A DNA stretch of 64,000 nucleotides from Arctopsyche grandis (Eukaryota; Arthropoda; Insecta; Trichoptera; Hydropsychidae), in assembly GCF_051622035.1 (NCBI RefSeq), contig NC_135366.1, positions 10,621,501 to 10,685,500 of the forward strand, written 5' to 3'. Under the pieces are notes generated by a model. It did no database searches. It had not been told where the DNA came from and saw only the letters and a program-made list of their open reading frames with translations. Position numbers and translations under genes: made by a program. This document shows positions 26,052-37,178 of this stretch, one piece after another; position 1 is the first letter of the stretch; every line of letters starts with the position of its first letter.

Positions 26052-26424
26052 GAATATATTTTCGCGAAAATTTCATTTTTTCATAAATGCGTATTTTACA
26101 TTCGACTCACTCGTCTGTGCATAGCATGTGATTCCGACAAGAAATTTCACATTTTTGCAACATTTTTATATATTATTTTTTGGGAAGTTTCTATTGATTG
26201 AAAAATACGTTTTATTATGATGAATTTATATTGAACGTATTGATAAAAAAAAATTGAAGCACGAATAGAAAAATATTATACAAAAAAAATATTTATACAC
26301 ATACTATGTATGTATGTACATACATATATGTATATGTATGAACATATATAGGTACATTTAAAAAAGGTTTGACGAGTAAAACATATAACATAAAACAAGC
26401 AGCAGCATAGAACAATGCAAAGCA

Positions 26425-26810
26425 TGTAATTAATGCTTTCAGTTGTGTGGTCACAGGTTCTATCCCGTATGTTGCTGGCCAGACCTTGGATATGTGACTC
26501 CAAGGTTGATCGTTTGCTATCAGAGTTTCCTAATTTATCTGATTTAATTTCAACAAATTGGCAACCCTTTTCTATCTATCCCTTTCGCGAAAATTCGAGC
26601 TATTCAGCATCTCAATTTTCACTGATTAGAAAATGCCGCAAAACTTTGTCAATACATGTCTCTGTGGCTGTTTATTGTTTTACCATAGATGTCGTCTTTA
26701 ATAAATGGGTGCATACTTATTTAAATAATTATTAATCTGTATAGCACACTCCCCGCGTTGGAGCAGTCTGTTAGACGAATGTGAATGATTGATTGAATAA
26801 GTATATAAAA
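26425..26810 (+). mobile_element. tRNA-derived SINE, family B (diverged copy)
   Basis: The head has a B-box-like stretch (cacaggttctatcccg). It is followed by gctggccagaccttggatat and gtgactccaaggttgatcg, then gtttgctatcagagtttcct, in the same order as at 18,081-18,590. A tail-like ccgcgttggagcagtctgtt occurs at about 26,752. The copy is older and more diverged, with no clean A-rich tail. Confidence 0.6.
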
Positions 26811-26814
26811 GTCA

Positions 26815-28850
26815 ATTCATATACATATACTACATTCATTTTATATCGAATAGAGAAAGAAAAATATGATTTAATACATAAAATTGAAACCGAACGGAAA
26901 TTGCATATATTTTAAAATACATATAACCATAGAAAGGGTCGCAAAATCGGAATGTATGTATGTGTGAGAAAGGCGTGACAACTCGCCCTTAAAATAATGA
27001 AGATGCTTTCCGGGAAGGGAGCTTTATTCTATTATTTCACCCCTTTGAAAAGGACTACCCTCCTCTATTCGCATATCAATTACGTAGCGAGCTTTTGTTC
27101 TAAGCCCCGTCGACATTTGTATGATCCATGTATAAAATATTGAAACGTGTCAATTAAAATGTAAGTTTACATGTTTCCGACGCTTTCCACGGGAAAAGCT
27201 CTTCACCTAGCATTTTCTCTATGAAAGCATTATGCGAAAATTCCTCTCGAGTCGAGAAAGTTTTTGCGCGGATATTGAGTTGCAGTCCATCACAGTTAAC
27301 GGTATCCCCGAAAGCTTTAATGAAGTTCAACGTATGTATTATGAAAGGAATTATTTCGATTAACTTCATAAATTAATTGAATGGCCTTAAGCCGTGTCTC
27401 CAGCGAATAGATGCAACGTCTCCATGTACTAGACGTAACCACGTCGGGTACATTAATTAATTTAATGTTGTATTTAAGTAATGTCGCTCGTCATTAGACT
27501 AATAAGGGCTCGAGGCATAATTGGTCTCCTAATTATTCATTTCACGGTAATTAAACCTGCCCTCCTGGTGAGTCATTCAGAGACGCCGGCTAATATCACG
27601 AATGGACGGAACGCTTTCGTGGATATCTCGCGAATTTTAGCACTGCAAAAGAAATTAAGTCGTTGCGTAAATTACGCCGCGGGCGTCGTAATTGAATCTT
27701 GCAATTTAATTAGTGACGGGTAAAGTTCCGTTTACGATGAAATTTTCTATTAATACTTCAACTATTGTAGTAAATGACCTAGTGCGAACGAAACGCGACA
27801 AAGCGGGATCTATGTATGTACTACATACATATGTACATATGTACATACATACAACGTCACCGTTCTATTCTCGTGTTTGTTGAGAAAAGCGTACAAAGAT
27901 ACACACAAGTCGAGAAACCTCTGAAATTCTGTTTGTAAATTGTGTTCTATTCAATTGAAAAACGACCGTAACGTTATTGCATTATGAAGAAATCATATTT
28001 CGCATTCAAACCAAAATGTAAACGCTCAATCCCACCTTGCGAATGCATAATATTATTATTCCACAGTTGTTGATATTAAACACAGCTATGAACTTTTTAT
28101 TACTGAAATGAGATTTTGACATTTATTATAGTGGTTATTGACCTCTTCAGTTCACGAAACTTGAAACCCATTAAAACGAAGACTTTTTGAAATTAATAGC
28201 TCTCGAAATGTTTTAGAAAGAAAATATTTCATATCATGGAAGGGAATAAAAAAATATAAATCTTGCAGTATAATTATAATAACTGCTAGCGATTGATAGT
28301 GATACGCCACAATAGCGTTCATAAGAGAAGAAGAGAAAAAAAATACAAAGAAAAATCCAAAAGCAGAGAAGTATAATAAAAAATTCTGGTGTGACCAACC
28401 CATGACTTTATCTATGCATTTGAGGGATATAAGAAAGTCACAAAACAAAATTCTATATTGAACCGTACAGACACATTCACACATACCGGCAGCATTATGA
28501 AATACTAATAGCTAAGGCAGCATTTTCGATACAAATTGAGCGCAAATGTATGGAAACTTGCACAAGACAAAAGTTCTACTTCCGGCTGTCGGATTTTGAT
28601 CAATTTTTTTTTATTACTTAAAATCAGTATTAAACACATTAGATATCAAGAATATATAAATAATTTAAAAATTCTAAATTCTAAAAAACAGACATACACA
28701 CACACATTTTTTCTAGATCATGAAAACGTGATCAGTAATCGATTCCGAGTTCGAATCAGTCAAAATTTTGAGTTCGAATTTTCGCATGATCACAAAACTT
28801 CATCTATTGTTACTACGTACACAGATTAAGTAAAAACAATAAAAAAATCT
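26815..28850. other. Intergenic DNA
   Basis: No gene is recognised. It contains the higher-complexity segment listed separately at 27,376-27,740 and an ATGTACATACATATGT cluster at 27,812-27,852. Confidence 0.4.
27376..27740. promoter_or_regulatory. Candidate conserved non-coding element
   Basis: This unique, more GC-balanced segment is studded with ATTA/TAAT cores: cattaattaatttaatg, tcctaattattcatttcacg and gcaatttaattagtgacgg. The forward ORF at 27,481-27,723 covers part of it, but its product has no recognisable domain. The pattern resembles insect developmental enhancers. This is inference, not proof. Confidence 0.25.
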
Positions 28851-28854
28851 ATGT

Positions 28855-29060
28855 ATGTATATAAAAATCAATGTTTGTCTGTCTCTTTGTCTGGCCGTTT
28901 GTCTGTCTGTTTGTCTGTCTTTTTGTCTGTCTGTCACGTATGCGTTTCTTTACTATTCAACCGATTGCAATGAAACACACAGGAGTTATTGTGTGTATGT
29001 CCATGATGACCAGAAAAAAAATAGACAGGAAACAATGTCAAATAGCGGCATATATAGTTG
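28855..29060 (+). mobile_element. Helitron-like repeat fragment with (GTCT)n
   Basis: It opens with aaaatcaatgtttgtctgtc and an interrupted GTCT/TTTGTCTG array (28,874-28,943). It continues with ttcaaccgattgcaatgaaa and a stretch matching the elements at 204-612 and 59,605-59,935. Only the front part of that repeat is present. No CTAG terminus was found. Confidence 0.55.
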
Positions 29061-29209
29061 GAAATTTCTTGAATCTACAGCCAGCGATGATATACAATAA
29101 GAACCAGATGAAATACAATAAGAACAAAACATCCTCACGAGGCCTAAATAGAAGAGGGAATATCAAAACTCCACTCATAAATCACATAAATTATGAAGGT
29201 ACATAATTA

Positions 29210-29345
29210 TGAGCGCAGTCTACCAGACAAATAGGTTCAAATAGTCTCCGGTAACCTATGCTCACTGAGGTGGAAAATGTCACATTAAGGCACGGCACCA
29301 AAGATTTCATTAAAAAGTCGGATAGCTTTTGGAATAGGAGCCATC
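29210..29345 (-). pseudogene. LINE ORF2 C-terminus relic
   Basis: The reverse strand is a diverged copy of 33,862-33,993 (shared phrases: agctatccgactt, aatgaaatc, cacctcagtgagc, ggttatc/ggttacc, ctatttgaacct). In the better copy this region encodes the C-terminal end of a CR1/Jockey-like ORF2. Here it is only a fragment. Confidence 0.6.
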
Positions 29346-29369
29346 CGATAAAGAACTGTACGGCCAGGT

Positions 29370-29505
29370 GGGTGCAAAGCATGACAAGGGTAGTGGATAT
29401 AGTGGAGAATGAAGATATTGAAATGGCAATGTGCAGGTCACGTGGCTAGATGGATGAATGAAAGGTGGAGCGATCTTCGTCCATCAGTGGATGGCGATTT
29501 ATGTA
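29370..29505 (+). pseudogene. RTE LINE 3' relic
   Basis: It encodes pieces matching the RTE ORF2 end at 16,790-17,055: MTRVVDIVE, then after a frameshift LKWQCAGHVARWMNERW. An internal deletion follows and the sequence resumes at the segment just before the stop (catcagtggatggcgat). It is a dead fragment. Confidence 0.75.
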
Positions 29506-29509
29506 TTTA

Positions 29510-32040
29510 TTTGTTCGTTACCAAAATTAAAAGTTTCGAAATTGGAAAGTTTTATATAAATAATATTTCGTGGCATCTAAACATTTTTTGAAGGGCTTGG
29601 AGCTCAAGATCAAAGAGCTGCCATATAAAAACGCTCGACGAGTGTGTTCATCTGTAATAATTTTAGTAGTTAGATAATCAATCAAGTGTGTTATAGAAAG
29701 AGTCGAAGTACTTTAAAAGTTTTTCTCCTTGCTTGTTTTTTACTCGAGTAACTTGCCGGCTGGAGTCCGAAAATGATCGTCATGTCGACTGGTTTTATAT
29801 CAAAAACGTACAATATTTAACCACAGTGAGACTTTTATAAATACAAATAAAGTTGTAAAATTGTTTTACAAGCAGAAGTACAAAAATATATTTTTATTTG
29901 TGTGTTGTAAAAATATATTCAAAATAGTCATTGTAATCGAGACATATGAACATGAGTTTTGTTCTAAAAATACATTACATTAGTACTAACACGCAATTCA
30001 AAATGCCGTAGGATTTTGTTACACTCAAAAGAGATAGACATGTAAAAGGTTAATAGAAATATTCAGCTTCGTAAATTCCCACCTGCTACTCATTAACATG
30101 CAAAAAGTGCAGTGACGAAAAAGCAATATTTTGAAAGATAAAACTGAATTTGCGTTCACGTGATATCGTCTCGTTATATTGTCGAAATTATGTGACAGAG
30201 TAAAATTCTCACAGTAGCTCAATAAAAATAAAACGAGCAGACACTGTATAGTGTCAACGATAAAATTCCATGTCCACGTTATGGCAGCGTTGTTTTTTTT
30301 ATTATTTTCGAATTCATTTCAACACCACTGCAATATGCATCTCCGGAGCATTGTTAAATCTCCAATTGAATTACACGGGACCTGTAAAAACATCGTCCGT
30401 ATAACGACATGACCTTTCCCAGAAACTTTTCCGAGGGGATTATTTTCATTCGGGTTATTGACATTCAATTTCGTATGCAACGTGACCTTTACGATTGTAC
30501 CGATAAGTGATAAATTTATTATTAAAAGGATGTCGCGTTTACTAATTTCGAGTTTTTTGCCTTGACGTCACAACAACGTCGACGTATGAATTATGCATGG
30601 GTTTCTGATGAAAAAGCGATGTTTGAAGCGTATATGTCTAAAACCTCAAAAATCTCCCTCGGTTCAATGGATCATTTTGCGAAAATCTGCTATGCCTACA
30701 TATTAAATGAAAGCGTATAGTAAGAGTGTGTTATCGGTTTACATAAATATGGAAATGAAAATGAAATTTTTAAAAATCGCTTGAATAATTATCCTTTTTA
30801 AATTCGGAAAATTACAATTCACAAATTAATTTAACGGCCTTTATGTACCGTCCTTAAATAAATTAATATATAAAATAAAATAAAAAATTAATTACACATG
30901 GTAAGTGCAAACATAATTTTCGACACTTCAGTAAAGCATAAAATCAATGCTAGATATCGATTTATAATTTCTCTTTAAAAATTAAATTACACTAATGGTT
31001 TTACTCAAGACCTTTCCTTTTAAAAATTGACATGCATAATGTATAAATAATTCGACAGCATATTTTACCCTAAAATAAATGGAATTTCAAGAGTTAATAA
31101 GATAATAAATTCACGTATGTATGTATGTATATGTATGTACATACATATGTCCATACGTATACATATATACATACATACATACATATACAATGGATGATCG
31201 AAGCAGCAATTATTTTTATTATCTACTATGCGTAATTGAATTATTGTATGTAAACTATAAAACAAAATTCGGATGTAACCAACCCATGACTTTATCTATG
31301 TATTTCAGGAATATAAAAAGTTCACAAAACGAATTGAATTATTTTAAATCATTTTGCTAAGCATCTGAGAGCTACATTGTATGTACATATGTATGTATAT
31401 ACGCATGTAAAGTTCAAAAGAAATACATGTCGTTCGCATTAGGATAAACTCTCTTATCTCAATCGAGAGGATAAAGTAGAGAATGAATGTGGTGGGAGCG
31501 TATAGCTTACTTTAGAGGGAACAAAGCACGATAAATAGACCGGGAAATTTTGTGAAAAGCCCACCGGGAAAAGAATGAAGTGAAAAATATAAAAAAAAGT
31601 AGATATAATAAAAACTTGACGTGAGGCCTTTCAAAAACCAGTGCTTTTAACCTACGATACAATGGCGGATTGAATCAATTGAAAATTGCAAAAGCGTAAT
31701 TCAATGTAATTAAAAATCGCCAGTCACGAATCCAATCCATTTCATTAAAAAAATTTGAACACAATTGAAAAACGTATTTTTTCACGTAAAAATAAAAGTT
31801 CATTATAAGAGTTTCTTCTTTCTTTTGATCGTCAATACTTTCATCGAGTTTAATCTAAGGGCCTTTTGTTAACTCTTAAGGAACCATCGATAAAAAAAAA
31901 GAAAAGCTTACCTTCCCAACGGCATTAAGTAGACAGCTATCGGCGATAACCTTTTACTATTGAAGACTCAGATTTATTTTTATCGATAGTTAATACTTGA
32001 CACACACATTCACAATAGAACAAAAATAATTGGTCGAAAG
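29510..32040. other. Intergenic AT-rich DNA
   Basis: No gene is recognised. TATGTATGTACATACATATG clusters occur at 31,113-31,190 and 31,378-31,402. Confidence 0.4.
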
Positions 32041-32046
32041 ATAGAT

Positions 32047-32069
32047 TTAGAGAGAGAGAGAGAGAGAGA
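32047..32069. repeat. (GA)n microsatellite
   Basis: A short GA dinucleotide run immediately upstream of the CpG-rich patch. Confidence 0.9.
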
Positions 32070-32199
32070 CTACTGAAAATTGTGCAGAGTCAAAAAAGTT
32101 CATAAAATTTGGACCCAAATTGTCAATTTGATATTGTCGCAATATTGATACAACGATTGATATATGACATTACACTCGCGCAATACTTTCAAAAGTCAA

Positions 32200-32600
32200 T
32201 GGAAACTCTCCGAGCACAGTGTCGAGCATCCTATCGGCGATTGATAATCGTGAAAGTAATCAATTGGGATAACTTTCGATATGTCAGGTGCAGTTGCATC
32301 GGTGGGATGCATTTCAGTCGGCGGATCGACGCGCGCACTCGATGGATTGTTTCGCGGTTCGCAATAATTGCACCGCACTTGTCGAGTTTGCGGTTGTGTT
32401 CATGGCGACAAGTGCACGTGGTTCGGTGGTGAGTTCATGGTGGTTTACGTGTTTTGAAACGTGTTGGGTTTTCGCAGTGTTTCGGAACACTTCCGCTCGC
32501 CACGACCGGTGTTAATCGTTTGTTCCCGTTTCTTCGGCGGCGTCGCGATGCCCGTAAGCTTCAGGCGTCGGTAACGAACGCGCCAGTCGTCAACCTTTTA
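32200..32600 (+). promoter_or_regulatory. CpG-rich patch, candidate host promoter and first exon
   Basis: This patch stands out by GC and CpG density (cggcggatcgacgcgcgcac, tcggcggcgtcgcgatgccc). An ATG at 32,402-32,404 opens a short frame that reaches a consensus 5' splice site (GGTG|GTGAGT, donor at 32,429). That would make a tiny first coding exon. No protein domain can be read from nine codons, and no partner exon was recognised in the window. It could equally be a non-coding exon or a CpG-rich regulatory element. Confidence 0.3.
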
Positions 32601-32869
32601 AAAATTTTCACCTTTTACTAACATACTCGTAGTAATAGAGGTTGCAATTCACCGACAAATTTCATAAACAGCCACTTAATTAGTGAGCTACGCTTTGGCT
32701 ATATAAATATGAGCCGTTATAATTAAGTGGCATTAGTCCACTTTTCTTCATTTCGAGAATTTATTTTATTTTATTTTATTTTTTTGGTGCCATCTTATCG
32801 ATTCCCGATATATCATCACCAGTGATATCGCTGTTCTTTAGGTCATGTACGGGCACTACGGAATCATCA

Positions 32870-33825
32870 CTCCGTACCCAAAAGTGTGAATTGGGCTTCT
32901 GAATCTCTCACATTCAGAACACCAATTCGTGAGGCTTTTTTCGCTTTAAACGCCTCTGCTGGTGAGTTGTGTCCAGTAGCTGCAACGCTTCTATGTTAGG
33001 GTGACGGTGCAGTCTCAACGCATTCTCGGATGACTTCTTTTACTTTTTGGATTTTAAGGTCCTTGTGGATCTCTTCATTTGTGACGAAGCGATATGCATC
33101 GGTGATAATCCTCAGAAACTGGTTTTGACATATTTGCATTTTTTAAATGTTGGATGGCTTACTGCATCCCCACAGTTGTATGCCATATGTCCATATTGGC
33201 TTCACGATTGCCTGGTATATCAGTTGTTTGCAGTGTAGGTATAATTTGGAGTGTCTTCCTATTAGCCAGTGCATTTCTCTCTGTTTCATTCGAATGTGTT
33301 CTATTTTTTTTATATGATGCCTCCACGTAAGCCTTGAGTCTAGATGCAGTCCTAAATATTTGGCTGACAAAGCTTGTGGAACTTGGATTCCGTTTATGAA
33401 AGTCTGAATGCTGATATTATTTCGTCGCAGTGCAAATATGATCTGCATTGATTTTACCTCGTCGAGTTTCATCTTCCAATCCTTGGTCCATTTGCTGATC
33501 TTATCCAGTGCACGCTACAGGCGTTCAAATGCTTCCGCTTGCGACTCGCTTGATGACATAATGAGTGTGTCATCTGCAAATGTTCCAATGAATGTCTCTT
33601 CGCTTGTCGGGATGTCAGCAGTGTATATCAGGTACAGTATAGGCCCTATCACGCTTCCCTGTGGTACTCCCGCAGAGGCTGTGAAAAAGTTAGAGAATGC
33701 CTCCTCATGAGCAACTCTGAATTTGCGTCTGGATAAGTATGCTTCCAGTAATTTGCCATAATTTCCAGGTAGTGACTTGCTGATTTTGTGGATAAGTTCT
33801 TCGTGCCATACCCTGTCCCTGGTTA
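32870..33825 (-). pseudogene. Jockey-type reverse transcriptase, broken by a stop
   Basis: Visible RT motifs are VWHEELIHKI, AYLSRRKFRV, AGVPQGSVIGPILYLIY and catalytic FADD within TFADDTLIMSS. An in-frame stop at 33,515-33,517 follows AEAFERL. The same frame then continues through KISKWTKDWKMKLDE, YLGLHLDSRLTWRHHI and IVKPIWTYGIQLWG. Further downstream, FLRIITDAYRFVTNEEIHKDL can still be read before more damage. The N-terminal half of the RT and the endonuclease are missing. It is a dead copy. Confidence 0.85.
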
Positions 33826-33860
33826 TAATATATCCAGGGGGATCCCTGGTTATAATATAT
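33816..33860. repeat. 18-bp direct repeat at the LINE-LINE junction
   Basis: The phrase tccctggttataatatat occurs at 33,816-33,833 and again at 33,843-33,860, between the 5' edges of two oppositely oriented LINE pieces. Confidence 0.8.
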
Positions 33861-33861
33861 T

Positions 33862-34183
33862 CCAAGAGCTATCCGACTTCTCAATGAAATCGTTGCTGCT
33901 GAGCCTGAATGTGATATTTCCCACCTCAGTGAGCGTAGGTTATCAACTTATCGGAGATTATTTGAACCTTTTTGTCTGATAGCCTGCGCTCATCATTATT
34001 TTCAAAATTCAGTTTACAGACTATTTTTTTGTAATTTTTCTTTTTTGTTTTCTTTATATTACCATCTGATGCTCGGTGTACATGGAATATAATATTTTCA
34101 TTTATATTTGTATCTTTTTTTGTCTCACTGTACTGCTTTCTTTTATATTTTATTCTGTTTGTATGCCAATTTAAATAAATAAA
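33862..34183 (+). mobile_element. CR1/Jockey-like LINE 3' end
   Basis: The start encodes an ORF2 C-terminus (IPRAIRLLNEI, then ECDISHLSERRLSTYRRLFE, then CLIACAHHYF). Next comes a T-rich 3' UTR ending in aatttaaataaataaata at about 34,166-34,183. A reverse relic of the same family is at 29,210-29,345. Only the last ~320 bp of the element are present. Confidence 0.65.
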
Positions 34184-34189
34184 TATGAT

Positions 34190-36320
34190 TTTTACAAGCC
34201 TTTTCTATGTTTGCCTTCGCTCGTTCGTCTGACAACATTTGGCCTTGATATCCTGCATTCTTCCGATCGTTTTGAAACTTTGCCATTTATTCAAATTAAA
34301 TTCGCCAGTACGATGGTGAACAATAATCGTAATCGAAAAATTTAAAAAATTTTGACCATCTTGACGTCTAATGGTAAGTTGCAGTAATTTATTTCCCTTT
34401 CCACCACCCTCTCGCATTTTCAGATTTTAATTGTTAAATTATAATTGTCAGATTTTAATAAGTGTTAAACGCCTATATTTTTTTCTTTTTCACAATATGT
34501 CTCATAAAATTTTTAAAATGTGTTCTCATTATATCTCATATATATTTTTACTTCACTCACTACTGATCAATCTAAATCATTTAATACGAAAATATAATGA
34601 AATGCACTGTAAATACGTAGCTAACGAAAATTCTAAAGTTAGTTATTATTTGGTTGAAAACTTAAAAGTAGTGGGGCATTCTCTAAAGATGAAAATTTGA
34701 AAGAAAAACTTTTCGGATATATTAAACCAATTAATCGCCACGCGTTTGTAGAAACCAATTCGATTATTCTATCATGTGTTTAGTGCCAACCCTTGAAACT
34801 AACTCTTGAATATATCACAAATTAACGAAAAGTATTGACTTTTTTCAATTTCATTAGTATCACAGGATATGTTTAGATGTCACTGTGAAGAAACCAAAAT
34901 TAATTTCGTGTCATAGCCTTAAATACGAAATGGTTGTTTGTTATAGAAATATTACTCAAAAGCAGATTGTATCTATGAACATACATATGTATGTAATTTA
35001 TCGACGCTGTTAAAAATAACAGTAGAATTACTATTAAAAGCCCCATCAGTAATGCTTTTTGCATGTCTACAACAAAAATCGACAGTTACAATCAACCACC
35101 AAAACTAGGGGTTGTCGATCCCCGATCGGCCTCGTGCATGTTCGTCGACGGTCGGCACACTTTAGAATGATGGATGAACACAGGCAATATGGGCCGAGGG
35201 AAAAGGACGCAAACACGTCAAACCACACACAGTGCAAAAGGGACAAAAATACTGTCCAGCATGGCAACACTGGCCCAGCGAAAATAAATAAACAAAGCAC
35301 ACGGGGTGACACGACGGGGTTGATACATTTCGCGCTATATTCCACCGTGAAAACCATATGGAGATTGAAAAGTTTCCGAAAAAAAAAAAAACAACACATC
35401 AACGAAACAACAATAAATATATGTAGACGCGAAATAATATTTTCATTCGATAAATACCGACAGCCAAACATTCAAAACGCCGTATTAAATACTTATCGCT
35501 ATAATTTCCCGCATTTAAAATATTCATGCATTTCGAGGTGACGGCGACGCGTAATACATTTTGGATATTTTACGGGGTGTCGTTAGAATTATGCAAATTG
35601 TATAAAAGAATTATGCAGTACTATGCGTATTATACATAAATACCAATTGTAAACGTTTCTTTTAGCCCAACTGTTATACATATGTATGTAAGTGTGTGTT
35701 GACGAAATGTCAACAAAAGATTCAGTGCGTTCGCGTTGAATACGATCGCCAACGTTAATTTTGGATTTTTTTGCGAATCATGCATATGTGAAAAAGCTCA
35801 AGATTTAATTATTTTATTTTAGATTTATTTTAGTTTAATTAATTTTCTTTCGGATGCAGATTTTTTAAAAATTCGCGAAGCTTGAAGGCTTTGAAAATAT
35901 GTTCTTAAAAGTTTAATGTAATTATACTTCTCAATGATCTTTAAAATGTCTACATGGATTTTAAACAGATTCATTACATAAATTTACATTCAAAAGCAAC
36001 TCGTTAATTCGAGTGTACGGTAATTTAATTAAAAATTAAATTTGTACCAAATATAGCGAAAGTCCTTAAAGGCTAAGTGAACCTTATATAATTTTGGGAT
36101 AATAACGTTTTCAAATTTATTTTATGTTTCCCATTATTTTGTATCCGTTGATGATTCGAATTGTAAATACATACATTCAAAATTGCAATAAATATGTATG
36201 AAATATTTAAATTCAAAGTGATGAATAAAAGTATAGTAATAAAAATGAACGAAATCGATGAATAAACAATCATATTATAGTCAAATTTTTATATTTTTAT
36301 TCTTTATAACTTACATATGT
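34190..36320. other. Intergenic DNA
   Basis: The segment 35,090-35,340 is more GC-rich (gatccccgatcggcctcgtg, gcaacactggcccagcg). It carries overlapping ORFs of 160 codons (forward) and 134 codons (reverse), neither with recognisable domains. It could be a promoter or exon of an unseen host gene. The rest is AT-rich and featureless. Confidence 0.35.
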
Positions 36321-36326
36321 ATGTAT

Positions 36327-37151
36327 TGTTATGACCTCATAGCATTGATATTTATAACGAAAGCCTTATCTGCTTTCCACTTTAGATAACCACATACGAT
36401 CGCACCAGACGAATCAGATTACGAACCAGACGAATCAGATTACGAACCATGCGAACCGTCAGCACATTTCACATTCCACATTCTTTAGATAACCACATAC
36501 GATCGCACCAGACGAATCGGATTACGAACTGTGTGAATGGTCAGCACATTCCACATTCCACATTCTTTAGATAACCACATACGATCGCACCAGACGAATC
36601 GGATTACGAACTGTGTGAATGGTCAACACATTGCACATTCCACATTCTTTAGATAACACAAGAAATGGCGTCGTCTATTTTGTATAAAAGGGGATACACG
36701 AACCCCGATAAGTCAGATTACCTCAGACAACACCACGTATAACTACTCTACTCTACTAGTGAAAACTCTTGTGAAAACCCTTGTGAAAACCCTTGTGAAA
36801 ACCCTTGTGAAAACTCTTGTGAAAACCCTTGTGAACTCTTGTGAAAAGCCTAGAAAAAACCTTGTGAAATTCCTTTGTTTAAAACTAGCATTTATAAACA
36901 TTAACTTCAACTTAAACTTAAAACATCGAAGTGATCTGGACCTTTTTATAAAAGGGTGCCTATAAATATCTCTTAGGCTAATATTGTAAACATTATTAAA
37001 GAATATAATAAATTCTAACTAATAAGAAAAACAAGTGACTTTTTATTACGGAAACAAAAAAGTGTTTATCTGGTTTGCTCGTAGATCAAACATTGATCTG
37101 CTTGTGAATCAGATATCACATTTTGTGTCTCCGGTCCGTCAGGACATAACA
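36327..37151 (+). repeat. 5' LTR of the Gypsy element
   Basis: It begins TGTTATG and ends CATAACA, a 7-bp perfect terminal inverted repeat. U3 carries an 82-bp tandem repeat (units starting ttagataacc at 36,485 and 36,567, partial at 36,649) plus a first unit lengthened by an internal 21-bp duplication (from 36,382). A TATA box (TATAAAA, 36,683-36,689) and an arthropod initiator (TCAGA, 36,713-36,717) are ~30 bp apart and suggest the transcription start. A 12-bp minisatellite (gtgaaaaccctt, ~7 copies) spans 36,760-36,850. AATAAA lies at 37,007-37,012. Confidence 0.95.
36683..36717 (+). promoter_or_regulatory. LTR core promoter: TATA box and initiator
   Basis: TATAAAA (36,683-36,689) lies about 30 bp upstream of TCAGATT, which fits the arthropod Inr consensus TCAKT loosely. 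The same arrangement recurs in the 3' LTR at 45,505-45,539. Confidence 0.7.
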
Positions 37152-37156
37152 TAAAA

Positions 37157-37178
37157 TGGTGGCAGCGTGGTGGGATTC
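37157..37178 (+). other. Primer binding site, probably tRNA-Leu
   Basis: The sequence tggtggcagcg + tggtgggattc begins with TGG and closely resembles the complement of the 3' end of a eukaryotic tRNA-Leu (acceptor stem, then T arm). It lies five bases after the LTR. The tRNA assignment is from general knowledge of tRNA ends and is not checked against this genome. Confidence 0.6.

Larger units (their letters stand above)
32762..33865 (-). mobile_element. Jockey-clade LINE, 5'-truncated
   Basis: On the reverse strand, RT coding sequence runs from about 33,820 to 32,900, then decays. It ends at an (AAATA)n tail visible as ttattttattttatttt at 32,761-32,780. The product carries Jockey-type phrases both in the RT and in the C-terminal part. 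Confidence 0.8.

Noticed and set aside
25831..26201. ORFs of 81-93 codons on both strands rich in YI
   Set aside because: They run through the (TA)n array and have no other content.
35059..35541. 160-codon ORF as a host gene
   Set aside because: No domain, low-complexity basic composition, an overlapping antisense ORF of similar length, and no splice or promoter evidence strong enough.
36759..36965. 68-codon ORF with repeated KTLV, also at 45,581-45,787
   Set aside because: It is the 12-bp minisatellite in the LTR, identical in both LTRs, and lies in the untranslated R/U5 part.
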